In this document: positions 24,931 to 33,484 of the stretch, piece after piece
How the letters are laid out: every line of letters starts with the position of its first letter
Numbering within the stretch: position 1 is the first letter of the stretch
From: Candidatus Parabeggiatoa sp. HSG14
Lineage (GTDB): Bacteria > Pseudomonadota > Gammaproteobacteria > Beggiatoales > Beggiatoaceae
Length of the DNA stretch: 33,936 nt
Direction: 5' to 3'
NCBI GenBank assembly: GCA_030378085.1
Contig: JAUCGK010000015.1
Span: forward strand, 1-33,936
Made by a program: the position numbers and the translations under genes
Notes under the pieces: model-generated
The model's input: only the letters and a program-made list of their open reading frames with translations
Told to the model about the DNA's origin: nothing
Database searches by the model: none

Positions 24931-25172
24931 GGAGTCCAAACCTTTAGGTTTGGAACGCTCAAACCTGAAGGTTTGGACTCCAGTGTTTGAATTTATATAG
25001 AATAAACGTTACTATAAATTATAGCGTTTTTTTATTTGCATAAGATACAATCTCTCCTAAAATCTTACCACCTATCAGTTTAGTACAACGACTTAATAAA
25101 ACTGATAGTGGTAAGCCCTAAAGTCAACAAATAAATTGAAGATTGTATTTCCTACAAAAGGAAAACGCTATA
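24931..25172. repeat. GGAGTCCAAACC inverted repeat and interrupted family B element
   Basis: 24931-24981: ggagtccaaacctttaggtt with its inverse ending in ggactcc, lying just upstream of the CHAT gene. 25020-25172: family B ends TATAGCGTTTTTTT and GGAAAACGCTATA, with the interior split by a 52-bp inverted repeat (CTTACCACCTATCAGTTT at 25064, AAACTGATAGTGGTAAG to 25115). The insert is flanked by similar nonamers (tcctaaaat and ccctaaagt), resembling a degraded target duplication. Confidence 0.65.
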
Positions 25173-25209
25173 AATTGAAGTAAAAATAGATTTTATCGCT
25201 TTTCTTAAA

Positions 25210-26610
25210 ATGGGAAATATTGTGAAAAAAGTATTTTTATTATTAACTTTTATATTGATTAACTTAAGCACTGTGGCAAGTATGGCTACCACCACTTATG
25301 GTCCTATTAAAACAGGGGAAATGCTCTGGAATATTGCTGCTAGTGTACGTCCAGATAGTTCCATTAGTCGTTATCAGGTGATGTTAGCTTTGCTTAAAAC
25401 CAATCCTCACGCATTTGAAATAACTTGTAATATGAATTCTTTAAAAGTAGGCGAAACATTACGTATTCCTTCACCTACTGATATGAAAGTCCTAACTCGT
25501 ACTCAGGCACTTAAAGAATTTAATCGACAACAAAAGGAATGGAAAACATATAGCCGTCAAAGACAACAAATCGTTTGCCCACCTATAAAAAATCCTTTGA
25601 AGAAAATACTTGCTCCTGTCGTTGAAACCAAAGCAAGTACACCAACAACAAATTCATGGCTTCCTCCCACAGAAAACGCCAATAATGAAGTACAAAAAAC
25701 AATCCATGAACAGATGCCACCTCAAAGCAATGAGCAAATTGAGCCATCCTTTTCTTTAACTTCCTATACTTGGGATAAGCTGCCCTCATGGTTCTTTACA
25801 TCATCATTTTTACTGATAGTGCTGGGTATATTCATGTTGTTTTTACTTTGGTTAGCATTTTTTCTAGGAAGACGATTACCAAAAGAGACTATTACACAAT
25901 CAGCTGTCCAACGAAAACAGTCTAATGATTCTCTTGAAAACGCTTTACTCACTTCACCAATAACCAACGAATTCACGGAAAATAAATTTAATCAAAAGGC
26001 CTTTTTCTCTGCTTCCAAAAAGGAATCTATCTCGGAACAAGCACCTAGCACACCTGAAAATCCCTCAATAGCAATATCTCAACCTACTCAAAAGAGTAAC
26101 TCAAATGAGATGAAAGAAAAACTTGATTATGTGAGAGCCTATCTTGCGGGAGATGTAGTACAGAGAGTCGAAAGATTGTTGCGAGAAGTGATACAAAAAG
26201 GTTCTCCCGAACAACAAGAGGAAGCGAAACAGTTATATGAAATTAACAAAAAGATGAATTATCTTAAGCAAAATATGGGTAACAATGAGCAAATTGTTAT
26301 ACCACCAACAAAAGATAAACCAAAGCGACAGGAACTCATGCAAACGAGTAAACATTTATCTACTCAACAGTATTTGCCAGAAGAGAGAGAAAAAATGCTA
26401 GGATTAGTGGATAAAATTTTTGAGGTACTTGATTACGAACTAAATGCACAAGGCAAGTTGGTTGAGGCTCATACCAATCGACACAAACAAGAATTTGTTG
26501 ATACAAACAATTATGAAATTGTAGAAAAACAGGAGAAATGGGTTGTTGAAGATGAGGAGGAAGATAACTTAAAATCACGTTCTGAGCTTAAATCAACTCG
26601 ACATCTTTAA
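25210..26610 (+). CDS. FimV-like LysM protein
   Basis: Inner-membrane, peptidoglycan-associated protein of the FimV group, which in Pseudomonas supports type IV pilus assembly and polar organisation. After a signal-like segment (VKKVFLLLTFILINLSTVAS) comes the FimV core YGPIKTGEMLWNIAASVRPD...YQVMLALLKTNPHAF...LKVGETLRIPS (about residues 35-95), the LysM-like part. A Pro/Gln linker leads to a membrane helix at about 192-220 (FFTSSFLLIVLGIFMLFLLWL). The cytosolic tail contains YVRAYLAGDVVQRVERLLREV, resembling the TPR-like FimV segment, and ends in an acidic stretch. At 466 aa it is much shorter than Pseudomonas FimV (about 900) and lacks an evident long acidic repeat region. ATG 25210 has no ribosome site; GTG 25222 (preceded by GGGAA) may be the true start. 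No other pilus genes here. Confidence 0.75.
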   Translation: MGNIVKKVFLLLTFILINLSTVASMATTTYGPIKTGEMLWNIAASVRPDSSISRYQVMLALLKTNPHAFEITCNMNSLKVGETLRIPSPTDMKVLTRTQALKEFNRQQKEWKTYSRQRQQIVCPPIKNPLKKILAPVVETKASTPTTNSWLPPTENANNEVQKTIHEQMPPQSNEQIEPSFSLTSYTWDKLPSWFFTSSFLLIVLGIFMLFLLWLAFFLGRRLPKETITQSAVQRKQSNDSLENALLTSPITNEFTENKFNQKAFFSASKKESISEQAPSTPENPSIAISQPTQKSNSNEMKEKLDYVRAYLAGDVVQRVERLLREVIQKGSPEQQEEAKQLYEINKKMNYLKQNMGNNEQIVIPPTKDKPKRQELMQTSKHLSTQQYLPEEREKMLGLVDKIFEVLDYELNAQGKLVEAHTNRHKQEFVDTNNYEIVEKQEKWVVEDEEEDNLKSRSELKSTRHL

Positions 26611-26669
26611 GAATATGTTGTGCTTTTCTCGTACAAATATGGAACGGAACGTGCCGTTTTCAGAAAATA

Positions 26670-26741
26670 GGAGTCCAAATTTTAGTTTGGTTAACTATTG
26701 AGAAATATGGAACTCCTGTCTCAAAATAAATTTTGGACTCC
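26670..26741. repeat. GGAGTCC-bounded repeat
   Basis: Begins ggagtccaaattttagtttgg and ends ttttggactcc; the inner part includes CAAAATAAATTTTG. Same family as 17028-17087 and 24931-24981. It lies between two convergent stop codons and may form a bidirectional stem-loop. Confidence 0.6.
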
Positions 26742-26747
26742 AATTTT

Positions 26748-28487
26748 TCAAATACGATATCCTAATTCCATCGCGTGTTGACTACAAATATCGCCAATTG
26801 CTTGAATGTCATCTTTATCTAATATTTCACGTTTTTGTCTAATTATTGAAGGTGTTATTTTTTCAATACAATGGAAAGGAGGAGCATTGGGAATTTGCTG
26901 TAGGAGCGTTTGTAATACTTTGGCAGGTTGACGCACAATCTCTTCGTAGCGAATGAGTGTGATTTGATGGGTATAAATCAATAAGTATTCAGCTAAATAA
27001 CACCACAATAATGCTCGTTTTAAAGCATCTTCTGGTATTGCTGCAATTTCTGCTAAACGGTGACGTTGCCATTGTGTTAAAAAGGGATCGTTAACATGTC
27101 CAACGGGAAATTCCGTGACTATGGCGTGTTTGAGATGAGGAAAACTGGTTTTCCATGAAGCAATGGTATCTAAGGGATGACGCACACAAGCAATAATGGG
27201 CGCGTGCGGCAAAATTTGTCTTAATTGCGGTAATCTTGCCATATAAGCCAACGTGTTTTTAGTACCTAACAAAAAATTCTGACGACTGACTTGAGGGAGA
27301 TATTGTGCTCTAACATCAATAACTGCCGTATCCTCAATAATTTGCCCATTATGCACTTTGTTTTCAATAGGTTTACCATCCAGAATATCACGCCGTAATT
27401 CCTGATAAAAAGTGGCTACTTGCCAATGGGTTGAATTATTATTTAAAGGTGCAAAGATTTGGCGGGGTTCACTGATGATAACGCAATCTTGAATTGTATG
27501 TAACAGGCGACATAAATAACTGGTGCCACTACGAGGTATACCAGTAATGATGATTTCAGGTTTTTTATCTTTTAAAGACTTCTGACGTTTTAAAAAATTC
27601 AAGGAACGAGTGAACCAATGATGAGAAGGTTTTTGCAACAAATAAGGCTTCAGTAATTGTGCCCAATCAGGCATAGCCAATAACATTTTTTTAAGCAGTG
27701 GATAATCTGAAGCTAATTCAACCACTAACTGATTAAGTTGTGGCTCGCGCCGAATAACAGAAGCCCAATGGTAATGACATAAAAAAGGTAAAGACTGTGG
27801 CAACGGCTTCAAATGAGCAGGATAATTAAAACGTTCATCCAAACAAGCGTGATCCAAATTTAACCGTGCCATTGCAACAGGTAAAGCGATTTGATCTAAC
27901 CAAGGACGTTTATTCGTTATTGAGGGATCAGCATCAATGGCTTGACAACACTCTTCCCATACTTTCCCAAAATTTAAACCGTTTTGCACTGCAATTACGC
28001 CGGCATTAAAATAGGGTAACATTAATTCGCCAGAAGTGCTAGAAGTCACCCGCCAACTAGGTAAAGGTAATTGGAATAAATGATATATTTGTTGCCATAA
28101 GCTATTATCACTAGAAAAAGTACTCAAATCAGCAGGCTTGGCATTAAAGGGCGCGTCAAATTGGGGAGAAAATTCACGCAAACACAAAATATCACTGTCT
28201 AAAAAAACAATCTTTTCTGCCGATGTTTCTATATTTAAACAGGCTACTTTATTGCCTATGGGGTAATTTTCATCAATATCATTTTTTATCGGGACAGAAC
28301 GTACTCCCAAAATCTTCATCAAATTCAACGTATTATTTGAAATTGTACCCCAACGTAAAGGAGGATGTGGGATAGCAGCAACTAATTCATATTCAGAACG
28401 TAAATAACGTTTTAATGAGGCTGCAAGCAACATAGATTTAATTTCTAGTTCGCCTTGTTGACAGACAAAAACAAAACAATATTTCAT
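26748..28487 (-). CDS. Fused glycosyltransferase-sulfotransferase
   Basis: 579 aa, cytosolic, with two catalytic domains in one chain. Residues 1-250 resemble a nucleotide-sugar glycosyltransferase of the GT-A fold: MKYCFVFVCQQGELEIKSML start, then the metal-binding DSD motif (residues 97-99, VFLDSDILCL) and FNAGVIAVQNG, an acceptor-side motif in GT8-like enzymes. A linker with LLKPYLLQKPSHHW follows. From about residue 308 a sulfotransferase domain has the PAPS 5'-phosphosulfate loop GIPRSGTSYLCRLL and the 3'-phosphate motif CVRHPLDTIASW (about 432-443), ending with an LIRYEEIV element. Such a chain could add a sugar and then a sulfate to the same glycan or lipid, which is inference. Weak ribosome site (TAGAAG). 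No PAPS-synthesis or other glycan genes are adjacent. Confidence 0.8.
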   Translation of the reverse strand: MKYCFVFVCQQGELEIKSMLLAASLKRYLRSEYELVAAIPHPPLRWGTISNNTLNLMKILGVRSVPIKNDIDENYPIGNKVACLNIETSAEKIVFLDSDILCLREFSPQFDAPFNAKPADLSTFSSDNSLWQQIYHLFQLPLPSWRVTSSTSGELMLPYFNAGVIAVQNGLNFGKVWEECCQAIDADPSITNKRPWLDQIALPVAMARLNLDHACLDERFNYPAHLKPLPQSLPFLCHYHWASVIRREPQLNQLVVELASDYPLLKKMLLAMPDWAQLLKPYLLQKPSHHWFTRSLNFLKRQKSLKDKKPEIIITGIPRSGTSYLCRLLHTIQDCVIISEPRQIFAPLNNNSTHWQVATFYQELRRDILDGKPIENKVHNGQIIEDTAVIDVRAQYLPQVSRQNFLLGTKNTLAYMARLPQLRQILPHAPIIACVRHPLDTIASWKTSFPHLKHAIVTEFPVGHVNDPFLTQWQRHRLAEIAAIPEDALKRALLWCYLAEYLLIYTHQITLIRYEEIVRQPAKVLQTLLQQIPNAPPFHCIEKITPSIIRQKREILDKDDIQAIGDICSQHAMELGYRI

Positions 28488-28588
28488 TTTTTTATGCTTC
28501 TATACTGAATAGTACAACGGATTAACGAAATAAACGAATTTTTTATCAGCGTAATAATAGGATTGAGCCAAAGTTGCAGTTTTAAGTT

Positions 28589-29311
28589 TTAAAACCTGAA
28601 GCCGATTTTTAACCCATATTGTGGTACTTCACCCAAAGAAATTTCTCCATTGATACTTAACAATGGTAAAGGCGAAAATTGAATGCCCGCCAGTAATCTG
28701 TAATTGTTTTCACTCACATCCCTTAACGTCACAAGGTTTGAATTTTCGCTTCCATTCGTTTTAAAAATAGATGCCCCAGCATAGGGGGTTAACATAAAAA
28801 CACCCTTACTAATAAGTACATCCAGTGACTGGGTATTCAAATCAACATCATCAACCCCTTGGAGTTTGCTGTAACTTGCCCGGATACTGATTGCAGGTGT
28901 TATAGTAGTCCCTTCCAAAATAGCATATTTGGCTTCAAGTCCCCATAATTTGATGTTAGTATCAGGTACAACAACATACATGGCTCCGACATCAATGTTA
29001 AACGGTAAACCTTTTTGGACATGCAACCTTGGTACAGCAAGATAAGAATTGGGTGCATTATCTACAATGAGTTTTTTCCAATAAGCTTCATCTTCGCTAA
29101 TGTCTGTTATCACCGTTTCAAGGGAAACATCAAATCCTATGATACCCAACGGTTCAGCAGGAGCATTAGGGTTAAACAACAAGGCTGTTCCCAACTCTTT
29201 GACAAAATTGTTAAAGTCTTCTTGTGTGACCTTGTCAGTAAACTTAATGTCATTTGCCAACACGAAATTAGCACCCAACAATAACATCATTATTACCAAT
29301 ATTTTTCGCAT
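28589..29311 (-). CDS. Outer-membrane beta-barrel candidate
   Basis: 240 aa. The signal peptide MRKILVIMMLLLGANFVLA is followed by alternating hydrophobic/polar strands (SYLAVPRLHVQKGLPFNIDVG, GLEAKYAILEGTTITPAISIRASYS, LSINGEISLG). It ends in the aromatic terminus GLKIGFRF, the usual recognition signal for outer-membrane assembly. Length fits an 8-10 strand barrel. Specific role unknown. No strong ribosome site. It precedes the glycosyltransferase-sulfotransferase on the same strand by about 100 bp, but no operon can be claimed. Confidence 0.7.
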   Translation of the reverse strand: MRKILVIMMLLLGANFVLANDIKFTDKVTQEDFNNFVKELGTALLFNPNAPAEPLGIIGFDVSLETVITDISEDEAYWKKLIVDNAPNSYLAVPRLHVQKGLPFNIDVGAMYVVVPDTNIKLWGLEAKYAILEGTTITPAISIRASYSKLQGVDDVDLNTQSLDVLISKGVFMLTPYAGASIFKTNGSENSNLVTLRDVSENNYRLLAGIQFSPLPLLSINGEISLGEVPQYGLKIGFRF

Positions 29312-29432
29312 TTTTTCTTCTACTATTTAAGTTTTGGGACAATTTCTAACACACAATTTTATGAACACATGTCTTTGTCGTTAGGAATAACGACAAGGAC
29401 ATGTTCATTAAAATTGGTAAAAGATTGTGTAA

Positions 29433-29834
29433 TTACAAGCATTTAAATTTTGTGACTGTAATCACCCATGCTTTTCCTTCTTCAAGATCCATTTGCTGTA
29501 AAGAACCTTTGACTTCTATCTCATTATCAAGATCATCACATTGAACCTCATCATTGGTATGTATAATGATTTGGAGATCACCAACAGACATATAATCTTG
29601 AAGGCCCTCACCTCCAGTCATACTCGGATCTGCCATCATAAAATATTCTGGCACCTCAAACATACCTATACGAGGCCCAGATGCTTTTACATTTTTGTCT
29701 TTGCAACTTTCCAATGTAGCTGCATCAGTTAGGGTACATTCATCAGCAAAGACAGGTGCTATGCCAACACTGCTTAGGCTCCATAATCCAAATAACCCAA
29801 ACGTTAATTTTCGAGAAAAAATTTGAGAGTTCAT
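29433..29834 (-). CDS. Small exported four-cysteine protein
   Basis: 133 aa from the preferred ATG at 29834, which has AAGGA about nine bases upstream; the upstream ATG at 29861 has none. Signal peptide: MNSQIFSRKLTFGLFGLWSLSSVGIAPVFA, then DECTLTD. The mature part is about 100 residues with four cysteines (ECT, SCK, QCD, KCL), likely two disulfides. The pattern (KDKNVKASGP, GDLQIIIHT, EIEVKGSLQQMDLEEGKAWVI) suggests a small beta-barrel of OB-fold type like periplasmic BOF/tRNA_anti-like proteins, an impression only. Function unknown. It sits 121 bp upstream of the barrel protein on the same strand, so a shared transcript is possible. Confidence 0.65.
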   Translation of the reverse strand: MNSQIFSRKLTFGLFGLWSLSSVGIAPVFADECTLTDAATLESCKDKNVKASGPRIGMFEVPEYFMMADPSMTGGEGLQDYMSVGDLQIIIHTNDEVQCDDLDNEIEVKGSLQQMDLEEGKAWVITVTKFKCL

Positions 29835-30500
29835 CTGTTTATTTCCTTTTTTATCCGGCATATTTTAACTTTATACACGGTTTTAAAGTGTGCAACAAAA
29901 ATTCCATTATCTTGCTATCAATTAAGATGATTCCACATATATTTTTAGTATAGTCTATCACATTCCCAAATAGTGTCTTTTGAAAACTTTAGCCAGTAAA
30001 TGTGTTAAGGAACGTGCATAAAATAACTTCAACAACCACCCTTGAGTCGCCTAAAAATAGGGAAAATCGCGAAGGTAAAGATTGAGGTAGTTATACGAAA
30101 TTATTTCATGCTTAGAAATGAAACTTTAATAATTTCCAAAGTTTGAACTGCCCAACTTTTTAGTTTTTTAAAACCTGTCAGGCTTAGTTTCGGATTTTAT
30201 TAAATTCTCATTCCCTATTCCTAACCAAGATTTCACCTATAAAAATCAAAGCAAGGTAACAGGCAGGAAGTAACACCATAATTTTGATCAGTGCTTATCT
30301 TAAAATATAGTTCAATAAATTTAAGATAAATATTTTACTCCATCAACAATAGTTTTTGTGTTTAACTATGCTGTTCTCTTATCGTTACACATAAGTATTT
30401 AACTCATTGAAATGATTTAAATATCTATAGTGAGTTTCGTACCTCTACGTGTCCCCTACAATTCCTATCATTTCGATTTATGTATAACGATGAGTGCTGT

Positions 30501-30675
30501 GGGTGTGATTAAAAGTGCATGGATAGTATAAACTGTCGTACTTTCGCTCATTTTTTCAAAGCCTTTGATTTATTATTTAAAGTCCTTGTCAGGGCAAATA
30601 AAGGATTTCATTTAATATTGAGCCATAAATCGAGCAACATGAAAAATCATGATCCATGCACTTTTAATCACACCC
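30501..30675. mobile_element. MITE, family E, with 24-bp perfect TIRs and 9-bp target duplication
   Basis: A 175-bp element with ends GGGTGTGATTAAAAGTGCAT (plus ggat) at 30501-30524 and the exact inverse at 30652-30675. GAGTGCTGT is duplicated at 30492-30500 and 30676-30684. The interior has no gene. Perfect ends and an intact duplication suggest recent transposition, with the transposase supplied in trans. Confidence 0.93.
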
Positions 30676-30708
30676 GAGTGCTGTGGACTACTTGCTAAAT
30701 CACTTACA

Positions 30709-30801
30709 TATAGTTTTTCAGGTAAATAATTTCACGCATCAAACCTGACAGGTTTCGGAAACCTGTCAGGTTTTTGAAAGTTATTTTTCTGAACGTCTAT
30801 A
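30709..30801. mobile_element. MITE-like element, family A, second copy
   Basis: Begins tatagtttttcaggtaaata and ends gaacgtctata, with the core palindrome AAACCTGACAGGTTT/AAACCTGTCAGGTTT at 30740-30775. Alignment to 513-606 is close at both ends, with differences mainly in the palindrome's central base (CCTGACAGG versus CCTGCCAGG). Confidence 0.75.
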
Positions 30802-31047
30802 GAATAGAATTAGTGAGATTAAGCAAGTTTTAGTTTTAGCTTTTAACCTGATTTACCTCTAACCGCCAAGATACTTTCATTGGAACACAATGATTGAAGT
30901 TTTGGGAATAAAAAATATTATTTGCTGGAACAAACTAATCATTAAGATATTGTCAAATTAATCATTTAGCAAATGTGCAAAGTATGTGCCGCGTTATTAA
31001 AAACAAACCTCTTTGAAGAAATATTTATGGTTCCCTTTAAAAACTAT

Positions 31048-31686
31048 CTACCAATCCAAAAAATTTTTTAAGAGTGTTAAACCAACATGTTGACTTTTTT
31101 CGGGGTGGAATTGCACCGCAAAAACATTGTTTTGTGCTATTGCTGAGGTAAAATCAATACCTCCATAAGATGTTGTTCCTGCAATGATCCCGCTATCTTT
31201 TGGATCAACATAGAAACTATGTACAAAATAAAACCGACTATTTTCAGGGATACCTGTCCATAATGGATGATGATTGTTATGTACCTGATTCCAGCCCATG
31301 TGCGGAATTTTAAGATGTTCACCTGTGTCAGAATCAATGAGAGGATTAACAAAGCGACGTACCGTTCCTGTAGCCCAGTCAAAACCAGCTACTCCTCCGT
31401 TTTCTTCACTGGTGGTTAATAAAGTTTGTAAGCCAAGACAAATTCCTAAAAATGGTTTATTTTCAAGTGTTTGTCTAATGACATCAGCAATACCTGTTTG
31501 ATTGAGCAAAGTCATACAATTGCCTATCGCACCTTGTCCTGGAAAAATCACTTTATCAGCACGAAGTATAACTTTTGCATTATCACTGACCAAAACTTGC
31601 CAGTTTTTTTCTGCAACCTGTTCTACAGCTTTACTCACAGAACGTAAATTACTCATCCCATAGTCAATTATGGTCACGGTTTTCAT
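31048..31686 (-). CDS. hisH: Imidazole glycerol phosphate synthase, glutamine amidotransferase subunit
   Basis: Glutaminase subunit that feeds ammonia to HisF in histidine synthesis (cytosolic HisHF complex). Class I amidotransferase triad: Cys83 in GICLGLQ, His194 in QFHPEKS and Glu196. Also diagnostic for HisH are the N-terminal IDYGMSNLRSVSKA, FPGQGA, KIPHMGWNQV and YFVHSFYV. The start at 31686 (MKTVTIIDYG) has AAGGAAA about eight bases upstream and gives 212 aa, the family length; the ATG at 31716 adds ten unlikely residues. The upstream membrane-protein gene ends 48 bp away on the same strand, so co-transcription is likely. hisA and hisF are not adjacent, unlike most gammaproteobacterial his operons. 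Confidence 0.95.
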   Translation of the reverse strand: MKTVTIIDYGMSNLRSVSKAVEQVAEKNWQVLVSDNAKVILRADKVIFPGQGAIGNCMTLLNQTGIADVIRQTLENKPFLGICLGLQTLLTTSEENGGVAGFDWATGTVRRFVNPLIDSDTGEHLKIPHMGWNQVHNNHHPLWTGIPENSRFYFVHSFYVDPKDSGIIAGTTSYGGIDFTSAIAQNNVFAVQFHPEKSQHVGLTLLKNFLDW

Positions 31687-31734
31687 TACAAATTTCCTTG
31701 AACAGTGAAAAATCAAAAACAGTTAAATGGAATT

Positions 31735-32217
31735 TCATTTTTCATTAGAATGAATTTTCAATTCTTCGTTTTTTTCTTGCGGGTTATCTTCATTTGTTGT
31801 GACAGATTCTTCAGATTGATGATGATAACGTTGAATTTCTTCAACAATCCAACCTCGAACTTTAGCCTCTTTCCTTTGAAATACTGGATTTTCTATACCA
31901 AACATAACTCGGTAAGTGGCTGAAAATGGTAAAAATGGTATAGAAAGCAATACTGCAACCACAATAATTAAACCTGCTATGCTTGCAATAGCCCAAGTGT
32001 CAGGTTGTTCTGGTAAAGCCAAGCCTAATAAGTTTAAAAGGTTTGATTCTTGTAAAATCATCAAAATTTCTTCATAAAAATTCTGAATATTGTAGGCTAA
32101 AACAGCACTACTGAGTGCAATTGCCACCAAAAAAAAGTCTGCAAACAAACGAATTAATAAAAATATCAAATAAATACTCACAAATACCAAAATAGCGACA
32201 AAAAACGGTGAGTCCAC
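31735..32217 (-). CDS. Small membrane protein upstream of hisH
   Basis: 160 aa, function not recognised. Three hydrophobic stretches: two near the N-terminus (FFVAILVFVSIYLIFLLIRL and FLVAIALSSAVLAY) and one at about 75-100 (WAIASIAGLIIVVAVLLSI). The C-terminal 45 residues are charged and glutamate-rich, probably cytosolic. The start is GTG at 32217 with a good AAGGAG nine bases upstream. Its stop lies 48 bp before hisH, so it is probably the first gene of a two-gene transcript; nothing in the sequence links it to histidine metabolism. Confidence 0.7.
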   Translation of the reverse strand: MDSPFFVAILVFVSIYLIFLLIRLFADFFLVAIALSSAVLAYNIQNFYEEILMILQESNLLNLLGLALPEQPDTWAIASIAGLIIVVAVLLSIPFLPFSATYRVMFGIENPVFQRKEAKVRGWIVEEIQRYHHQSEESVTTNEDNPQEKNEELKIHSNEK

Positions 32218-32835
32218 AATAATTAGCTCCTTTTTTAAAATATAAATTTAAAAATAAAATTCTTTTTTAGCTTTTTGATTATTTTAATATATTAACTCGA
32301 CTATCAAGTTTTTATTGTGACAGTGAAATCCAAGTGAGACGCGAGCATCGCGTTTCTACATATTGATGGAATTTGGTAGAGACGCAATGCTTGTGTCTCT
32401 CGCTTAATAATCATTAATCTTTTAAAAACTTGATAGTCGAGTATCAGTATTTTTAATGATTTGTAACTTTTAAAAAGCTGATTTTTTCACCGATAAACAA
32501 TATCAAAAATTTAGTACGATAAGTTATTGTTAATTTTTAGCTATTTGAAATATTATAAATTATGTATTAACCAAGATATTTTGAGTATTTTACACAATTT
32601 TGTGATTGAATTTGTCGTAAATGTCAAGTTAAAAAATCCATTTATTTCATTAATCTGCTGCACTATAATTTAGTATATAATCAAAAGGCTATTATTACAT
32701 ATAAGGACAATTCTTCATTTTCCATTAAATGGCAATCCCAACATTTTAATAATACCAGACTTCGCGTCTTGCTTGATTAATCCAATAGTTGGTAGAGCCA
32801 CTTTTATCCACCATAAAATAGGATGGCAATAATGA
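32218..32835. other. Non-coding gap with a 148-bp TIR-like element
   Basis: 32295-32442 is bounded by the 20-bp perfect inverted repeat ACTCGACTATCAAGTTTTTA and its inverse. Inside are two GAGACGC hairpins (gagacgcgagcatcgcgttt and gtagagacgcaatgcttgtg). I see no clear target duplication. The rest (32443-32835) is AT-rich and presumably holds promoters for the divergent genes. Confidence 0.6.
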
Positions 32836-33285
32836 ATGTCTAATTTTACTATTGCCTTATGTATTAAGCCACGTTTTTCCAAACGCTTCGCGCTTGTTTT
32901 GATAATAATACATTGCGGTGCATTATTGTTGTTACCCTTTTTAGCATTACCCTTCACGCTTGAATTTGCTTTAGTCGTCAAATTATGTATAGGACTTTTA
33001 GTGCTAGTTAGTGCCTTATACACTACGCATCGACATTTGCGTTCAATAAATCACCCATTTTTTGGTTGTATTCTACGCTATGATGAAAAAAAACGTTGTT
33101 TTAGAGTGCAATTGAAATCTGGTGAAGAAACTCACATTGCATACGGTAGTTATAGCCATCCGTTAATGGTAGTACTGAGATTTAAAGGTAAGATGGGTTC
33201 ATTGATTATTTTTTCCGATGCTTTAGATGCACAAACATTTCGCCAGTTACGAGTGCTTATAAAGCATGCAGATAATCCAGATTAA
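32836..33285 (+). CDS. YgfX/CptA-like membrane protein
   Basis: 149 aa. It has a short basic N-terminus, two membrane segments (about 20-38 LVLIIIHCGALLLLPFLAL and 45-63 LVVKLCIGLLVLVSALYTT) and a cytosolic beta-rich tail. The tail ends in SLIIFSDALDAQTFRQLRVLIKH, the hallmark of the YgfX family (LxxFPDALxxxxFRxLRVxLR). E. coli YgfX (CptA) was described as a toxin-like protein affecting MreB and FtsZ, paired with SdhE (CptB/YgfY). No sdhE-like gene is next to it here, so either the partner lies elsewhere or the protein has another job. The ribosome site is a weak AGGA. Confidence 0.75.
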   Translation: MSNFTIALCIKPRFSKRFALVLIIIHCGALLLLPFLALPFTLEFALVVKLCIGLLVLVSALYTTHRHLRSINHPFFGCILRYDEKKRCFRVQLKSGEETHIAYGSYSHPLMVVLRFKGKMGSLIIFSDALDAQTFRQLRVLIKHADNPD

Positions 33286-33484
33286 CTTAAAATAAATGGA
33301 AAATAAATTTTGGAGAAAAATGATTGGAACAATATTTGCTTTAAGTCTTAACTTACTATTATTTTTAAGTTATTTTTAAGACTATATGGTAATTGTAATT
33401 GGTAAATTAGATAGGGAACGAATTATTTAGGAAGTTCCAAATTCACAACTCAACAAATTTATAATTTTTTAAAAAAATTAATGA

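Larger units (their letters stand above)
29862..31047. other. 1.2-kb repeat-rich gap
   Basis: No gene supported. Contents in order: 30006-30036, an inverted match of 11790-11830, whose approximate inverse also occurs at 30085-30115; a partial CCTGTCAGG element at 30165-30225 related to 7118-7165; the MITE at 30501-30675; the family A element at 30709-30801. The remainder is AT-rich with no recognisable signal. Confidence 0.55.

Noticed and set aside
29015-29330. Plus-strand frames opposite the beta-barrel gene
   Set aside because: They are antisense shadows of a gene with a signal peptide and outer-membrane C-terminus.
32715-33023. 102-codon minus-strand frame
   Set aside because: It overlaps the YgfX-like gene in antisense; the plus strand has membrane segments and the family signature.
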